A DNA stretch of 64,000 bases, from the NCBI RefSeq assembly GCF_965214215.1, contig NZ_CBDCBD010000003.1, positions 124,001 to 188,000 of the forward strand, given 5' to 3'. Both the position numbers and the translations under genes were made by a program. The notes below the pieces were generated by a model. It did not search any database, was not told where the DNA came from, and was given only the letters and a program-made list of their open reading frames with translations. Positions 17,199 through 25,421 of this stretch are shown piece after piece (the first letter of the stretch is position 1; each line of letters opens with the position of its first letter). The DNA is from Poriferisodalis sp965214215 (lineage in GTDB: Bacteria > Actinomycetota > Acidimicrobiia > Acidimicrobiales > Poriferisodalaceae).

Positions 17199-18488
17199 TC
17201 AGCGCTGTGACGAGCGTTGGCGGCCCTTGGACCTCGATCGATTGTTGTTGCTTCGACGGTGCCGAGATCGGTGCTTGGCCGCCGGGCGCTTCGCCTCAGG
17301 GTGATCGGCGGCCGCGCGCTTGGCTGCCGGACGCTCCAGCGTGCGATGCCGCGTCTGGCGACGTGAGGGCTGCCGGATCGCAGCGATGTCGGCGTCGGTG
17401 ATGGGCTGTTCCAATCCCATCTTGCGTTGCATGGACCTGAGCTCTTTGACCTGCTCGGGCTGAACAAGCGAGACCACCACCCCACCTTGGCCGGCACGGG
17501 CAGTGCGGCCTGACCGGTGAAGGTAGGTCTTATGGTCGGCAGCGATGTCGTAGTGGACGACGGCGCCGACACCTTCGACATGAATGCCCCGCGCAGCAAC
17601 GTCAGTTGCGACCAGCGCCTGCACCTCGCCGGCGGCGAACTCGGCCAACGCCCTCGTGCGCTGGGGTTGGCTGCGCCCACCATGGAGCGCTGCCGCTCGG
17701 ATACCCCGGCCATTCAGCTGCTTGGCCACGCGGTCGCAGCCGTGCCGGGTCCGGCAGAACACAACCGTCGAACCTGCAGCATCGACCGCTTCGGCACAGA
17801 TCTCGGTTCGATCAGTTTTGGCCACATTCCAGAACATGTGGTCGGCAGCCCTGATATCGGGAGTCTCGTCGCCGACCTCGTGCCGCACGGGATCGCGCTG
17901 ATAATCGCGCGTCAGCGTTGCCACATCTCCGTCGAGCGTGGCGGAGAACAACATGGTCTGGCGCCATGTGGCCGTCTGGTCGAGCAGGCGCCTGACGGCC
18001 GGGATGAAGCCCATGTCGGCCATGCGGTCGGCTTCGTCGATCACGACCTTGTCGACAGCGGACAGGTTGGCCTCACCCTGGGAGATCAGGTCCTCAAGGC
18101 GACCCGGGCACGCCACGAGAATGTCGACCCCGCGGCGCAACGACCCGATCTGGGCGCCGTAGCCCACGCCGCCGTAGGCGACGCCGACGCGGCGCTTGCC
18201 TGCAAACGTTCGCAGCTCTGTCTTGATCTGATCGGCGAGTTCGCGGGTCGGCGCGAGCACGAGTGCTCGCGGCTTGTGCGGCTCGGCATTGCCGACGCCG
18301 GCCACGAGCGGAATCCCGAATGCCAGCGTCTTCCCGGATCCGGTGGGTGCGCGGCCGCAGACGTCGCGTCCGTCCAAGGCGTCGGCCACGGTGGCCGCCT
18401 GTATGGCAAACGGCTGGCTGATGCCTCGTTGAGCGAGCGCGCTGACGATGAAGTCGGGCGCGCCCAGCTGGGCAAAGGTGGGGGGCAT
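17199..18488 (-). CDS. DEAD-box RNA helicase
   Basis: ATP-dependent RNA helicase of the RhlE/CsdA type, remodelling RNA structures in the cytoplasm. Visible motifs: Q-motif region QPFAIQAATV (25-34), Walker A APTGSGKT (47-54), PTRELADQ (80-87), DEAD (151-154), SAT, and HRSGRTARAGQGG near residue 335. The last 55 residues form a very basic Arg/Lys/Ser-rich tail likely to bind RNA. GAGGAG precedes the ATG and sits directly beside a 6-bp hairpin. The cold-shock protein gene lies upstream on the same strand, so both may serve RNA folding at low temperature. Confidence 0.95.
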   Translation of the reverse strand: MPPTFAQLGAPDFIVSALAQRGISQPFAIQAATVADALDGRDVCGRAPTGSGKTLAFGIPLVAGVGNAEPHKPRALVLAPTRELADQIKTELRTFAGKRRVGVAYGGVGYGAQIGSLRRGVDILVACPGRLEDLISQGEANLSAVDKVVIDEADRMADMGFIPAVRRLLDQTATWRQTMLFSATLDGDVATLTRDYQRDPVRHEVGDETPDIRAADHMFWNVAKTDRTEICAEAVDAAGSTVVFCRTRHGCDRVAKQLNGRGIRAAALHGGRSQPQRTRALAEFAAGEVQALVATDVAARGIHVEGVGAVVHYDIAADHKTYLHRSGRTARAGQGGVVVSLVQPEQVKELRSMQRKMGLEQPITDADIAAIRQPSRRQTRHRTLERPAAKRAAADHPEAKRPAAKHRSRHRRSNNNRSRSKGRQRSSQR

Positions 18489-18497
18489 ATGTCTCCT

Positions 18498-18512
18498 CGC
18501 GCGTGACGCGCG
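18498..18512 (-). promoter_or_regulatory. Hairpin abutting the Shine-Dalgarno of the DEAD-box helicase
   Basis: On the minus strand the leader reads CGCGCG-TCA-CGCGCG, a perfect 6-bp G+C stem with a 3-nt loop. Its last base is the first base of the GAGGAG ribosome binding site (18493-18498). A stem touching the ribosome binding site could impede initiation unless it is opened, which would allow helicase-dependent feedback. The structure is seen in sequence; the regulation is inference. Confidence 0.4.
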
Positions 18513-18724
18513 GGCTCCTGAGGGTTCGGTTGCGCCTCAACAGGGGAGGAAGAGGTCGGAGATAACAGGGGTTTGGTCCACGTCGACAGGAAGAACCAAG
18601 ACCAGCCTGCGAACCCGTCGGCCGATCATGTCGGCCGGACGCCGGGGAGGGTACCGGCGCGCGCTGCTCAATGCTCACCGAGCACTCTGCAGCCGAACAG
18701 CCCCAGATGTGTTGAAGACGCAGA

Positions 18725-18739
18725 CGGCGTGAGACGCCG
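18725..18739 (-). terminator. Possible terminator hairpin after the cold-shock gene
   Basis: On the minus strand, 8 bases after the cold-shock stop codon, CGGCGT-CTC-ACGCCG forms a 6-bp stem with a 3-nt loop. No clear U-run follows (the next bases are GTCTGCGTCTTC), so termination may be weak or protein-assisted. Confidence 0.35.
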
Positions 18740-18746
18740 CCGGGGC

Positions 18747-18944
18747 TCAGACGGGCTTGACGTTCTGCGCTTCGTCGCCCTTGCGGCCGGGTCCGATGTC
18801 GAACTCGACCTCCTGCCCTGCTTCCAGCGTCCGGTAATTCTCACCGACGATGTTGGAGAAGTGGACGAAGACGTCATCGGCGCCTTCACGGGAGATAAAG
18901 CCGAAGCCCTTCTCGTTGTTGAAGAACTTCACTGTTCCGCGCAT
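18747..18944 (-). CDS. Cold-shock domain protein
   Basis: A 65-residue single cold-shock domain (CspA family) that binds single-stranded RNA or DNA and acts as an RNA chaperone. RNP1 appears as KGFGFI (about 12-17) and RNP2 as DVFVHF (about 24-29), with the usual start MRGTVKFFNNE. Length is typical. GAGAGG precedes the ATG at a normal distance. The hairpin at 18725-18739 may end its transcript. The next gene on the same strand, 258 bp away, is a DEAD-box RNA helicase. Confidence 0.96.
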   Translation of the reverse strand: MRGTVKFFNNEKGFGFISREGADDVFVHFSNIVGENYRTLEAGQEVEFDIGPGRKGDEAQNVKPV

Positions 18945-19009
18945 GTTATGCCTCTCAAAGACCGGCTTGTCCGGCCGAAGACCGCAAGGGTACGGCGGGA
19001 AGGCCGCGT

Positions 19010-20005
19010 TCAGACCCGCGCCTGCGCGCCCGGCACGAATTCGGCCAAGAACTTCAGCGTCGACTCAACGAAAATGTCGTTGCGATCACCGGCCACCATG
19101 TGCGCGGCACCGCCCACATTCGCGTAGTGAGCGTGGGGCACCGCCTCAAGAAACGACTGCGCGCCCTCCTCCGAGAGCACGTCGCTCAGGCCGCCTCGAA
19201 CCAGCAGCGTGGGCAGCGTGAGGTTCTCCGCGGCGGCCTGCTGGCGCGGGATACGTTCGGCGAAGCTGCGCGGACGGTGCATGAACGCAGGATCCCAGTG
19301 CCAGCGGTAGCGGCCGTCTGGCCACAGACGGACGTTCTTGGCGAGCCCATCCAGATTTCTCGGCCGCTTGCGGTGTGGCTGGTAATTCGCAATGGCCTCG
19401 GCAACCTCCTCGAGCGATGCGAACCCGTCGGCGCCTTGGGCCATGAAATCACGGATCTTGCGCACGCCAGCCGCCTCGATCTGCGGCGCGGTGTCCACAA
19501 GCACGAGCGCAAGTGCATCCACGGCACCTTCGCCGACCGCAGTCAGCGAGGTTCCCCCGCCCATCGACGCACCGACCAGCACTGGCCGTTCACCGAAGTG
19601 CTCCACAATCGCCACCAGGTCGGCCACCGACGCTTCGGTCGTGTAGTCGCCGTCGGGCGCCCAGTCCGAGTCGCCATGGCCTCGAGCATCAAGGCACACG
19701 GCCCGGTAGCCGCCGTCGGCGAGCGCCTGGCCCGCTCCCTTCCAGGCGTGGCGGGTTTGGCCGCCGCCGTGCTGCAGCAGGACCAGCGGGCCGTCGTCGC
19801 CGTAGAGATCGGCGGCGACCTTGACGTCCCCCGACGCTTCGATCATCAGGTCAGGAATGAGCGTGTCAGTGATGCGTTCGCCGTGCTCGGACGGATGGGA
19901 GTACACATCGGCTCCGGCCGGCTCAGAGGGCACGAAGTCGGGGGCATCGGCGTCGGCCGCGTCGAACAAGGGTCGACCCGGCCCACCGGATGCTTGCTGT
20001 TTCAT
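19010..20005 (-). CDS. Alpha/beta hydrolase
   Basis: Alpha/beta-fold hydrolase of 331 residues. The oxyanion region is LLQHGGGQTRHAW, the nucleophile elbow is GASMGG with the catalytic Ser, and a late His in GGAAHMVAGD is the likely catalytic base. An acidic N-terminal stretch of about 45 residues precedes the fold. The gene follows the GrdB/PrdB-family selenoprotein candidate on the same strand by 72 bp, so the two may share a transcript. Family members include esterases, haloalkane dehalogenases and peroxidase-like enzymes; the substrate cannot be assigned. Confidence 0.85.
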   Translation of the reverse strand: MKQQASGGPGRPLFDAADADAPDFVPSEPAGADVYSHPSEHGERITDTLIPDLMIEASGDVKVAADLYGDDGPLVLLQHGGGQTRHAWKGAGQALADGGYRAVCLDARGHGDSDWAPDGDYTTEASVADLVAIVEHFGERPVLVGASMGGGTSLTAVGEGAVDALALVLVDTAPQIEAAGVRKIRDFMAQGADGFASLEEVAEAIANYQPHRKRPRNLDGLAKNVRLWPDGRYRWHWDPAFMHRPRSFAERIPRQQAAAENLTLPTLLVRGGLSDVLSEEGAQSFLEAVPHAHYANVGGAAHMVAGDRNDIFVESTLKFLAEFVPGAQARV

Positions 20006-20077
20006 CGCCTGCCTTTCGTTCGCAGGGTCACCACGCGCAGCATCGCCGGCTGGCTCAGCCGCCGGTGCCCAAGCTGG

Positions 20078-21028
20078 CTAGGTGGTCCGAGCGCGGCCGT
20101 CAGCCTTGGCCGCGGCCTGGTCGCGCCGACGCGCCTCGCCTGCGGCTGCCAGAGCGGCACGGTTTGAATCGTCGACGCGCATGAAGTGATCGCGCCAGCC
20201 GTCATTGTTGTCGGCTTCCCACACGTAGGGCGTCTGCACGGTCGTGCGCGGCAGCCAAGCACGCTCCAGCAGGTCAAGCCCGGTGCCCACGATGTCGCGT
20301 TGCATCGCCACATCGCCCGGCTTGCCGGTGGGGTTGCCGAGCGGGAAGTCGGTGAACACGAAGCGCGCCACGCCGCACTCCTCCACGATGTCGCGCGCGC
20401 TGCCGGCGACCACGGTCGGGATACCGGCCTCTTCGAGGTGTCGTGCAACCAGACCCACGGTCTGGTGGCAGACAGGTCAGAGCGGAACCAGGAACGCCAC
20501 GTCGACGCCGTCTTCGCGCATCCACTCTTCGATGCTCGGCGAGTCGTTGCGCTGAGTGCGACGGTGGCTGTAGTCGGTGGGAATGCCGTAGAAGCGTTCC
20601 GACACCGCACCGATGCGGCCCTCAGCGGCGAACTCACGCAGCCGGTTGATGGGCAGGTAGGTGTCGAGGTCTTCGGTGTGGGTGTTGTCCTTGTCCCAGA
20701 AGAGATCGTTGTTGTACAGCCCCTCGAGCGCGTCGTCACAGCGGGCCGCATAGGGCCGCTTGGGACGCGCAGCAGGCACTCCAGCCGGCTCGCTGCCGGC
20801 GCGGAAGAACGACGTCGTGACCAGACCGACTGTGCATTCCGACAACGGCTTGGACAGGGGGGTGAACGCCACCTCGTGGTTGTACGCCCACTGGTACGGC
20901 TGCGGGTAGCCGTTCGCCGCGTAGTACTCGCGCGATTTGTCGATGTAGCTCAGGTACGACCGATGTGCCCGCCGCCCGCCCGACTTCCGGCCATTGGTCT
21001 TGTCCTGGGTCCGTTCCGTCAACGCCAT
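20078..21028 (-). CDS. GrdB/PrdB-family reductase-like protein, candidate selenoprotein (in-frame TGA)
   Basis: Two adjacent open segments in the same frame are separated only by a TGA at 20477-20479. Read as selenocysteine, they form one 316-residue protein with Sec at 184 in the redox-type motif U-P-V-C (UxxC) followed by HQTVGLVARHLEEAGIP. It resembles the glycine/sarcosine/betaine reductase selenoprotein B (GrdB) and D-proline reductase (PrdB) family, in which relatives have Cys or Sec at this position (recalled family knowledge). The N-terminal YLSYIDKSREYY and LVTTSFF segments also fit. AGGAG precedes the ATG; the final stop is TAG. A perfect 8-bp hairpin lies just after the TGA. Its role in an aerobe is unknown; D-proline/betaine reduction is not implied. 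The alternative is a broken gene. Confidence 0.75.
20444..20470 (-). promoter_or_regulatory. Candidate bacterial SECIS hairpin
   Basis: In the mRNA sense, ACCAGACC (20466-20459), loop GTG (20458-20456) and GGTCTGGT (20455-20448) form a perfect 8-bp stem with a 3-nt loop. A C/U mismatch then three more pairs (UGC/GCA) extend it. The loop starts 18 nt after the TGA and its first base is G. From memory, the bacterial SECIS model asks for a loop of 3-14 nt, 16-37 nt from the UGA, with a G in the first two loop positions; this hairpin satisfies all three. SelB binding is inferred. Confidence 0.65.
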
Positions 21029-21211
21029 CGTGTCTCTCCTGCCGGTTGCGCCTCAAGACTGTACGCGCCCGACCCTGCCGGATGCCCGGTGCCGCACTGA
21101 CGAGCCGCTCCGGTCGGTGAGCCTCTCGGGGATGAACCTCTTGTTTCACGCTCTTGTTCGCTGCGCTCACGGGCCCCTCGGGCCACGGCTTCGCCTCTTA
21201 GCCTGAGCGTC

Positions 21212-21715
21212 GTGACAGACGCCGACACGAGCGAGCCAAGCGAGAACCCGCCAGGCAGTGAAGGCTCGGCGTGGGGTGCGGGAGGACTGACGCTGGGAGG
21301 CAGCCTCGCCGATGCGGTGCCACAGCCGCCGACGGTGTATGCCGCGGTCGGCGGTCAGCGGTTCTTTGACGACTTGGTGGACCGCTTCTATGACGCCGTC
21401 GAAACCGACCCGCTGCTGCGACCGATGTACCCCGGCGATCTGACGCCTTCCCGGCAGCGTCTGGCCGGCTTTCTGGCTCAGTACTGGGGCGGTCCCGCCG
21501 ACTACAGCGCCGAGCGCGGCCATCCGCGCCTGCGCATGCGACACATGCCCTTCACCATCGGTCAGGCTGAGCGGGACGCCTGGATGCGCCACATGATGAG
21601 TTCACTCGCAACCGCGAAGCTGCCCGACGGCTCGCCGCTCGACCCCGACATCGCTCAGGCCATGTTCGCCCACTTCGACAACGCCGCCACCCACCTCATC
21701 AACCAGCCCTCCTGA
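21212..21715 (+). CDS. glbO: Truncated hemoglobin, group II
   Basis: Heme protein of the 2-over-2 globin group II (GlbO), associated with oxygen binding and respiration or with redox chemistry in actinobacteria. Strong family signatures: GGQRFFDDLVDRFYDAV, LRPMYPGDL, FLAQYWGGPADYS and RGHPRLRMRHMPF with the proximal His at 111. The globin fold starts near residue 40; the first 40 residues are polar and Gly/Pro-rich and longer than usual, so the true start could lie further in. The start used is a GTG. It is divergent from the selenoprotein candidate, with 183 bp between the two starts. Confidence 0.93.
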   Translation: MTDADTSEPSENPPGSEGSAWGAGGLTLGGSLADAVPQPPTVYAAVGGQRFFDDLVDRFYDAVETDPLLRPMYPGDLTPSRQRLAGFLAQYWGGPADYSAERGHPRLRMRHMPFTIGQAERDAWMRHMMSSLATAKLPDGSPLDPDIAQAMFAHFDNAATHLINQPS

Positions 21716-21838
21716 CAAGTCGCGCGGAGAGGTGAGCCTTCCCGCTGCCGCACCAGTTGTTTCCCTCTTTAGCTCGCTTTGCGCGCTGGCCGCTCGGACC
21801 CAGGCTCTGATCCGTCAGGTGGGGTAGAACGTCGGGCG

Positions 21839-22702
21839 ATGGCTGAGACGACCACACGCCGGGCGCGGCGGATGTGGGAGTGCGTGGAGCGCTACCACCA
21901 GCTTTGTTACTGGGCGCCTGAAGTGCGCGAAACGGGCACTGCGGCGGGATTGCGCGGCTTCTGGATGAACTACTTCGCGACCCGGTCAGCGCCCTTGGGA
22001 CCCGTGCCAGCGCTCGTCGTGGAGTCGCTGTTCTTCTATTACGCACCTGCGCGGGTGCGGCGGGCGATCCCGGATGCCTGGACGTACTCGACTCCCGAGA
22101 AGGTGCTGGCAGCGCGCTACCTGGGCATGGATCGGGCACTGCTGCGAGAACTCGGCGAGTTTGGCGGCAGCGACGCTATTCGCCGGTGCGCCGAGGTCGT
22201 GCGGGCTGCATGCGATGCCGCCGACCCCGCCGGCCGCACGCTATTCGCCGGCTGGGCATCGCTGGACTGGCCCGACGAGCCGCACCTCGCCCTGTGGCAT
22301 GGCTGCACGCTGCTGCGGGAATACCGCAGCGGATGCCACTTGATCGCTCTGGCAGCGGTTGGCCTAGACGGCTGCGAATCGGTGGTCTCCCAGGTCGCCG
22401 TCGACGAAGCGCCCCGCGAGTGGATTCACGAAGAAGCCGGCTGGTCAGAAACTGAAACCGCGGCCGCATCCGAGCGGCTCCGGCAACGGGGCTGGATCGA
22501 TGCCGAGGGGCGGGCCACCAATGCAGGCTTCGCCGGGCGAGCCGAAGCCGAGGCGATGACGGATCGGCTCGACGGCGCGCACTGGACTGCGATCGGCGAC
22601 GAGGCAGCGGATCGGCTGCTGGCCGACATGGCTCCGCTCAATGCAGTGCTGCCGAAAGACGACCAGATCGATTGGCGGGAGCTGTACCCCGCCAACCAGT
22701 GA
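21839..22702 (+). CDS. SCO6745-family protein
   Basis: Uncharacterised actinobacterial family, named here from recall of the Streptomyces SCO6745 group. Recognisable segments are LCYWAPEVRETGTAAGLRGFW near residue 20, RSAPLGPVPALVVESLFFYYAPARVRRAIPDAW, and a C-terminal part with winged-helix character (ETAAASERLRQRGWID) that resembles MarR-like helices. The ATG at 21839 is 123 bp past the globin stop and is where family similarity begins. The SRPBCC gene starts 23 bp downstream, suggesting a shared transcript. Function unknown. Confidence 0.75.
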   Translation: MAETTTRRARRMWECVERYHQLCYWAPEVRETGTAAGLRGFWMNYFATRSAPLGPVPALVVESLFFYYAPARVRRAIPDAWTYSTPEKVLAARYLGMDRALLRELGEFGGSDAIRRCAEVVRAACDAADPAGRTLFAGWASLDWPDEPHLALWHGCTLLREYRSGCHLIALAAVGLDGCESVVSQVAVDEAPREWIHEEAGWSETETAAASERLRQRGWIDAEGRATNAGFAGRAEAEAMTDRLDGAHWTAIGDEAADRLLADMAPLNAVLPKDDQIDWRELYPANQ

Positions 22703-22725
22703 CGGCATCTGCAAGGCTGCGGCCT

Positions 22726-23226
22726 ATGAGCGAGCAACTGCCTGGACACGTTGACGACCCGGTGATGTCCCACAGCGAGTCGGTCGATATCGACGCCCCA
22801 CCGCAGAAGGTGTGGGAGATGGTGACTGCGCTGGATCGCTATGGCGAGTGGAGCAACGAGAACACCGGCGGGTACTGGCGCAAGGGTCCTGACGGCGTGC
22901 CCGGCACCGGGCAGGTCGGCGACATGTTCGTCGGCATCAACCGGCTCGACGACGAGGAGTGGAAGGCCCCGGTCGAGATCATCCGACGTGTCGAAAACGA
23001 AGACTTCGCCTTCGTGACGGGCGGCCTGGAGCACAACATCGTCCTGTGGCGCTACCAGCTCACGCCCAACGGCGCCGGCACCACGCTGACGGAGACTTGG
23101 ACGCTGCGCAAGCTGTCGCCGCGCATGGTCGAGTTCGGTCAAAAGGAACTCGACTACCGCGCTGGCAATGCCCGTGCGGGCATCCGCGCCACGCTCGCAG
23201 CGATGAAGGCGGCCGTAGAGGCCTAG
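22726..23226 (+). CDS. SRPBCC (START/polyketide cyclase-like) family protein
   Basis: A 166-residue lipid- or ligand-binding fold of the polyketide cyclase/dehydrase type. The N-terminal strand VDIDAPPQKVWEMVTALDRYGEW is the typical entry of the family, followed by GTGQVGDMFVG and a C-terminal long helix. The ATG at 22726 lies 23 bp after the SCO6745-like gene. It ends convergent to the EthD-domain gene with 21 bp between the stops. The ligand is unknown. Confidence 0.85.
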   Translation: MSEQLPGHVDDPVMSHSESVDIDAPPQKVWEMVTALDRYGEWSNENTGGYWRKGPDGVPGTGQVGDMFVGINRLDDEEWKAPVEIIRRVENEDFAFVTGGLEHNIVLWRYQLTPNGAGTTLTETWTLRKLSPRMVEFGQKELDYRAGNARAGIRATLAAMKAAVEA

Positions 23227-23247
23227 CGCCGAGCCCCAGGCAACCGT

Positions 23248-23982
23248 CTAGCCCGGGATTCCGATCATCTGCGCGGTGGCGTGCATATTCACCAGACGGC
23301 TGAAATCGACGTACTCGCTGAAGCCGTCTTCGGTGATCGTGGCCCTGTAGTCATCCCAGCCCTGTGGGCTGCGGAAGTACAGCTCGGCCATGCCGATGTA
23401 GGCCTCGTTGGCGGGATCTTGGCTGTGGTTCACCACGTAGCGCAAACCGCCGATCTCGTTCATGACATTGCGCACGTTGGGCGCATGTGCGTCTAGCCAG
23501 TGCCGGAACGCCGCGTCGTAGTCGACGCCGTCGCGGCCGGGAACCAAGAACGACACCTTGAAGAATCCCGATCGTGTCACCGGAAACGGTTCGTTCAGCG
23601 TGTTCGGCACCACTGGCAGCTCGCCGTCGATCACCACATATTCGGTGGTCGCCCACCCCACGTATGGCTCGGCCTTCTGCTGGAACGTGTCGGCCGGGAC
23701 TGTGCCGTGCGGCTGCGGCGGGTTCGGGATTGCCCGATCGAACCACAGTTGTGCCATGCCGTCCCACGGTACGTCGCGGCCGGGCCGCTGGTCGAACAGC
23801 GTCGCTATGTACTTCGTGGCGTGGACCTTGCCCTCGGCGGCGGCGCGCGCCTGCCCGGCGATCACCGCGGGCATGTGGTTCTTGTACCAATTCGCCACCA
23901 GTTCGTCGCGGGTGGCTTCGGGTCGGCGCTTGATGAGGAAGATCATCTTGGCGCCGAGTGTTGCTGCGATTGCGTCTGACAT
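23248..23982 (-). CDS. EthD-domain protein, probably duplicated domain
   Basis: A 244-residue protein with the ferredoxin-like EthD dimeric alpha/beta barrel fold. The entry MIFLIKRRPEATRDELVANWYKNHMPAVI is typical, and a second half-match begins near FKVSFLVPGRDGVDYDAAFRHWLDAHAPNV, suggesting two fused EthD units. A strong AAGGAGG ribosome binding site 7 nt upstream fixes the ATG at 23982, although the frame is open beyond it. EthD proteins accompany oxidative degradation pathways; the exact role here is unknown. The 196 bp upstream hold no gene and should contain its promoter. Confidence 0.85.
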   Translation of the reverse strand: MSDAIAATLGAKMIFLIKRRPEATRDELVANWYKNHMPAVIAGQARAAAEGKVHATKYIATLFDQRPGRDVPWDGMAQLWFDRAIPNPPQPHGTVPADTFQQKAEPYVGWATTEYVVIDGELPVVPNTLNEPFPVTRSGFFKVSFLVPGRDGVDYDAAFRHWLDAHAPNVRNVMNEIGGLRYVVNHSQDPANEAYIGMAELYFRSPQGWDDYRATITEDGFSEYVDFSRLVNMHATAQMIGIPG

Positions 23983-24178
23983 GGATGCCTCCTTGGCGAT
24001 CACGGCGAGTCTGGGTGGGCAAACTCTCCCACCGAAAATCCGCTTGGCGGAAGTGCTGCCCAAATCTAGGTTGGCGCTCGGTGCGACGGTCCGCATCCTT
24101 CAACACTTCAGACTCGGCGTGCGGGCCGTCGCACTCGTGAGCGCTCAGCAGCAACCTATAAGGACACCGCGGAGGCTG

Positions 24179-25348
24179 TCAACGGAGTTCGGCTTTGAGG
24201 GCCTCTGCCAGACGGTCGTAGTCGGACTGCCGGTTGTAGAGGTGGGCCGAGATTCGCAGGACGCGATCGGGCGGCGCAGGCCAGGTGAACACCGGTACCT
24301 CGATGCCGTGCCGCTCCCGCAGCGCCGCCATTAGCGGGTCGAAGATCGCCGAGCCCGAATGGTCGGCAGGTGGCAGCGGCACGCTCGCAATCGCGCCGAT
24401 CATGTCCGCAGGCGCCGCCGGGTCGATGCCGAGTGCCTCGATGAGCACGTCGCGGCCCCCGAGACACAGCTCGCGGATCGCAGCCTTCACTCCCGGCCAG
24501 CCGTCAGGGTGCATGGCCTCGACTGCCGCCAGCGCATCGGAAACCGTCAACCAGGCACTCGGGTCATGGGTGCCCGTCCAGTCGAATTGCGCGTGCAGGT
24601 GCCCGCCTTGCGACGGCCAGCCGCCGTTGCAACCATGGCTGACGACTGCGTGGTGCACGCCGTCACGCCGGTCGGGTCGCACCCACAAGAACGCGGCGCC
24701 CTTGGCCGAGCACATCCACTTGTGGCAGTTCGCCGTGACGTAGGAAGCACCGAGTTCCGTCACGTCGAAATCGACCATGCCGGGGGCATGCGCTGCGTCG
24801 ACGAGCACCCGCACGTCGGGTTCCAGCTGGGCCACCAGCTCGTCCACTGGCATGACGAGGCCCGTCGCCGAGGTGACCGCGTCGATCAGCAAGACGCGAG
24901 TGCGGTCGGTGACAGCCCCGAGCACGGCATCGACCACCTCGCTGCGATTCTCGAGCGGGAACGGCACTGCCACCGTGGTGACGACGGCACCGGCCCGGGA
25001 AGCGGTCACGACCGCAGCGTTGGCACATGCGTTGTACTCGTGATCGGTCACGAGAATCTCATCGCCCGGCATCAAGCTCGGCTCCAGGGAGCGGAGCACC
25101 GAGTTCACGCCTGCGGTGGCATTCGAGACAAAGACGAGTCCAGCGGGGTCAGCACCGACGAACTGCGCCACCGCATGGCGCGTGCAGTCGAGACGCTCCT
25201 GGTACTCGCCTTCGAGAAAGAACCGGGTCGGGTTGGCCTCGATGCGAGTGCGGATGCGTTGCTGGGCCTCAAGTACGACAGCAGGAGTAGCCCCGAACGA
25301 GCCGTGGTTGAGATGCAGCACTTCTGGGTCCAACAGCCATGCAGTCAC
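24179..25348 (-). CDS. Class V PLP-dependent aminotransferase, isopenicillin-N-epimerase-like
   Basis: Fold-type I PLP enzyme of the class V group (isopenicillin N epimerase / cysteine desulfurase-like). The N-terminus LDPEVLHLNHGSFGATP matches this family, the PLP aldimine Lys is at 210 in ANCHKWMCSAKG, and DAAHAPG supplies the Asp for the ring nitrogen. The GTG at 25348 gives 389 residues; the frame continues upstream but without family similarity. It is divergent from the acyl-CoA synthetase gene with 73 bp between starts. A second, broken copy of its first 43 codons lies at 48203-48331. The substrate is unknown. Confidence 0.88.
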   Translation of the reverse strand: MTAWLLDPEVLHLNHGSFGATPAVVLEAQQRIRTRIEANPTRFFLEGEYQERLDCTRHAVAQFVGADPAGLVFVSNATAGVNSVLRSLEPSLMPGDEILVTDHEYNACANAAVVTASRAGAVVTTVAVPFPLENRSEVVDAVLGAVTDRTRVLLIDAVTSATGLVMPVDELVAQLEPDVRVLVDAAHAPGMVDFDVTELGASYVTANCHKWMCSAKGAAFLWVRPDRRDGVHHAVVSHGCNGGWPSQGGHLHAQFDWTGTHDPSAWLTVSDALAAVEAMHPDGWPGVKAAIRELCLGGRDVLIEALGIDPAAPADMIGAIASVPLPPADHSGSAIFDPLMAALRERHGIEVPVFTWPAPPDRVLRISAHLYNRQSDYDRLAEALKAELR

Positions 25349-25421
25349 GCAGCGCACGCTACGGCGCGCTCCGGGCCGATTTCCACACGGTCTGGACATC
25401 GCCGGTAACTTCCGCAGCGAC

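Noticed and set aside
20078..20458. Separate short gene downstream of a stop, or a frameshifted pseudogene
   Set aside because: The two halves are in the same frame with only the TGA between them, and the TGA falls at the redox position with a fitting hairpin, so a selenoprotein is the better reading.
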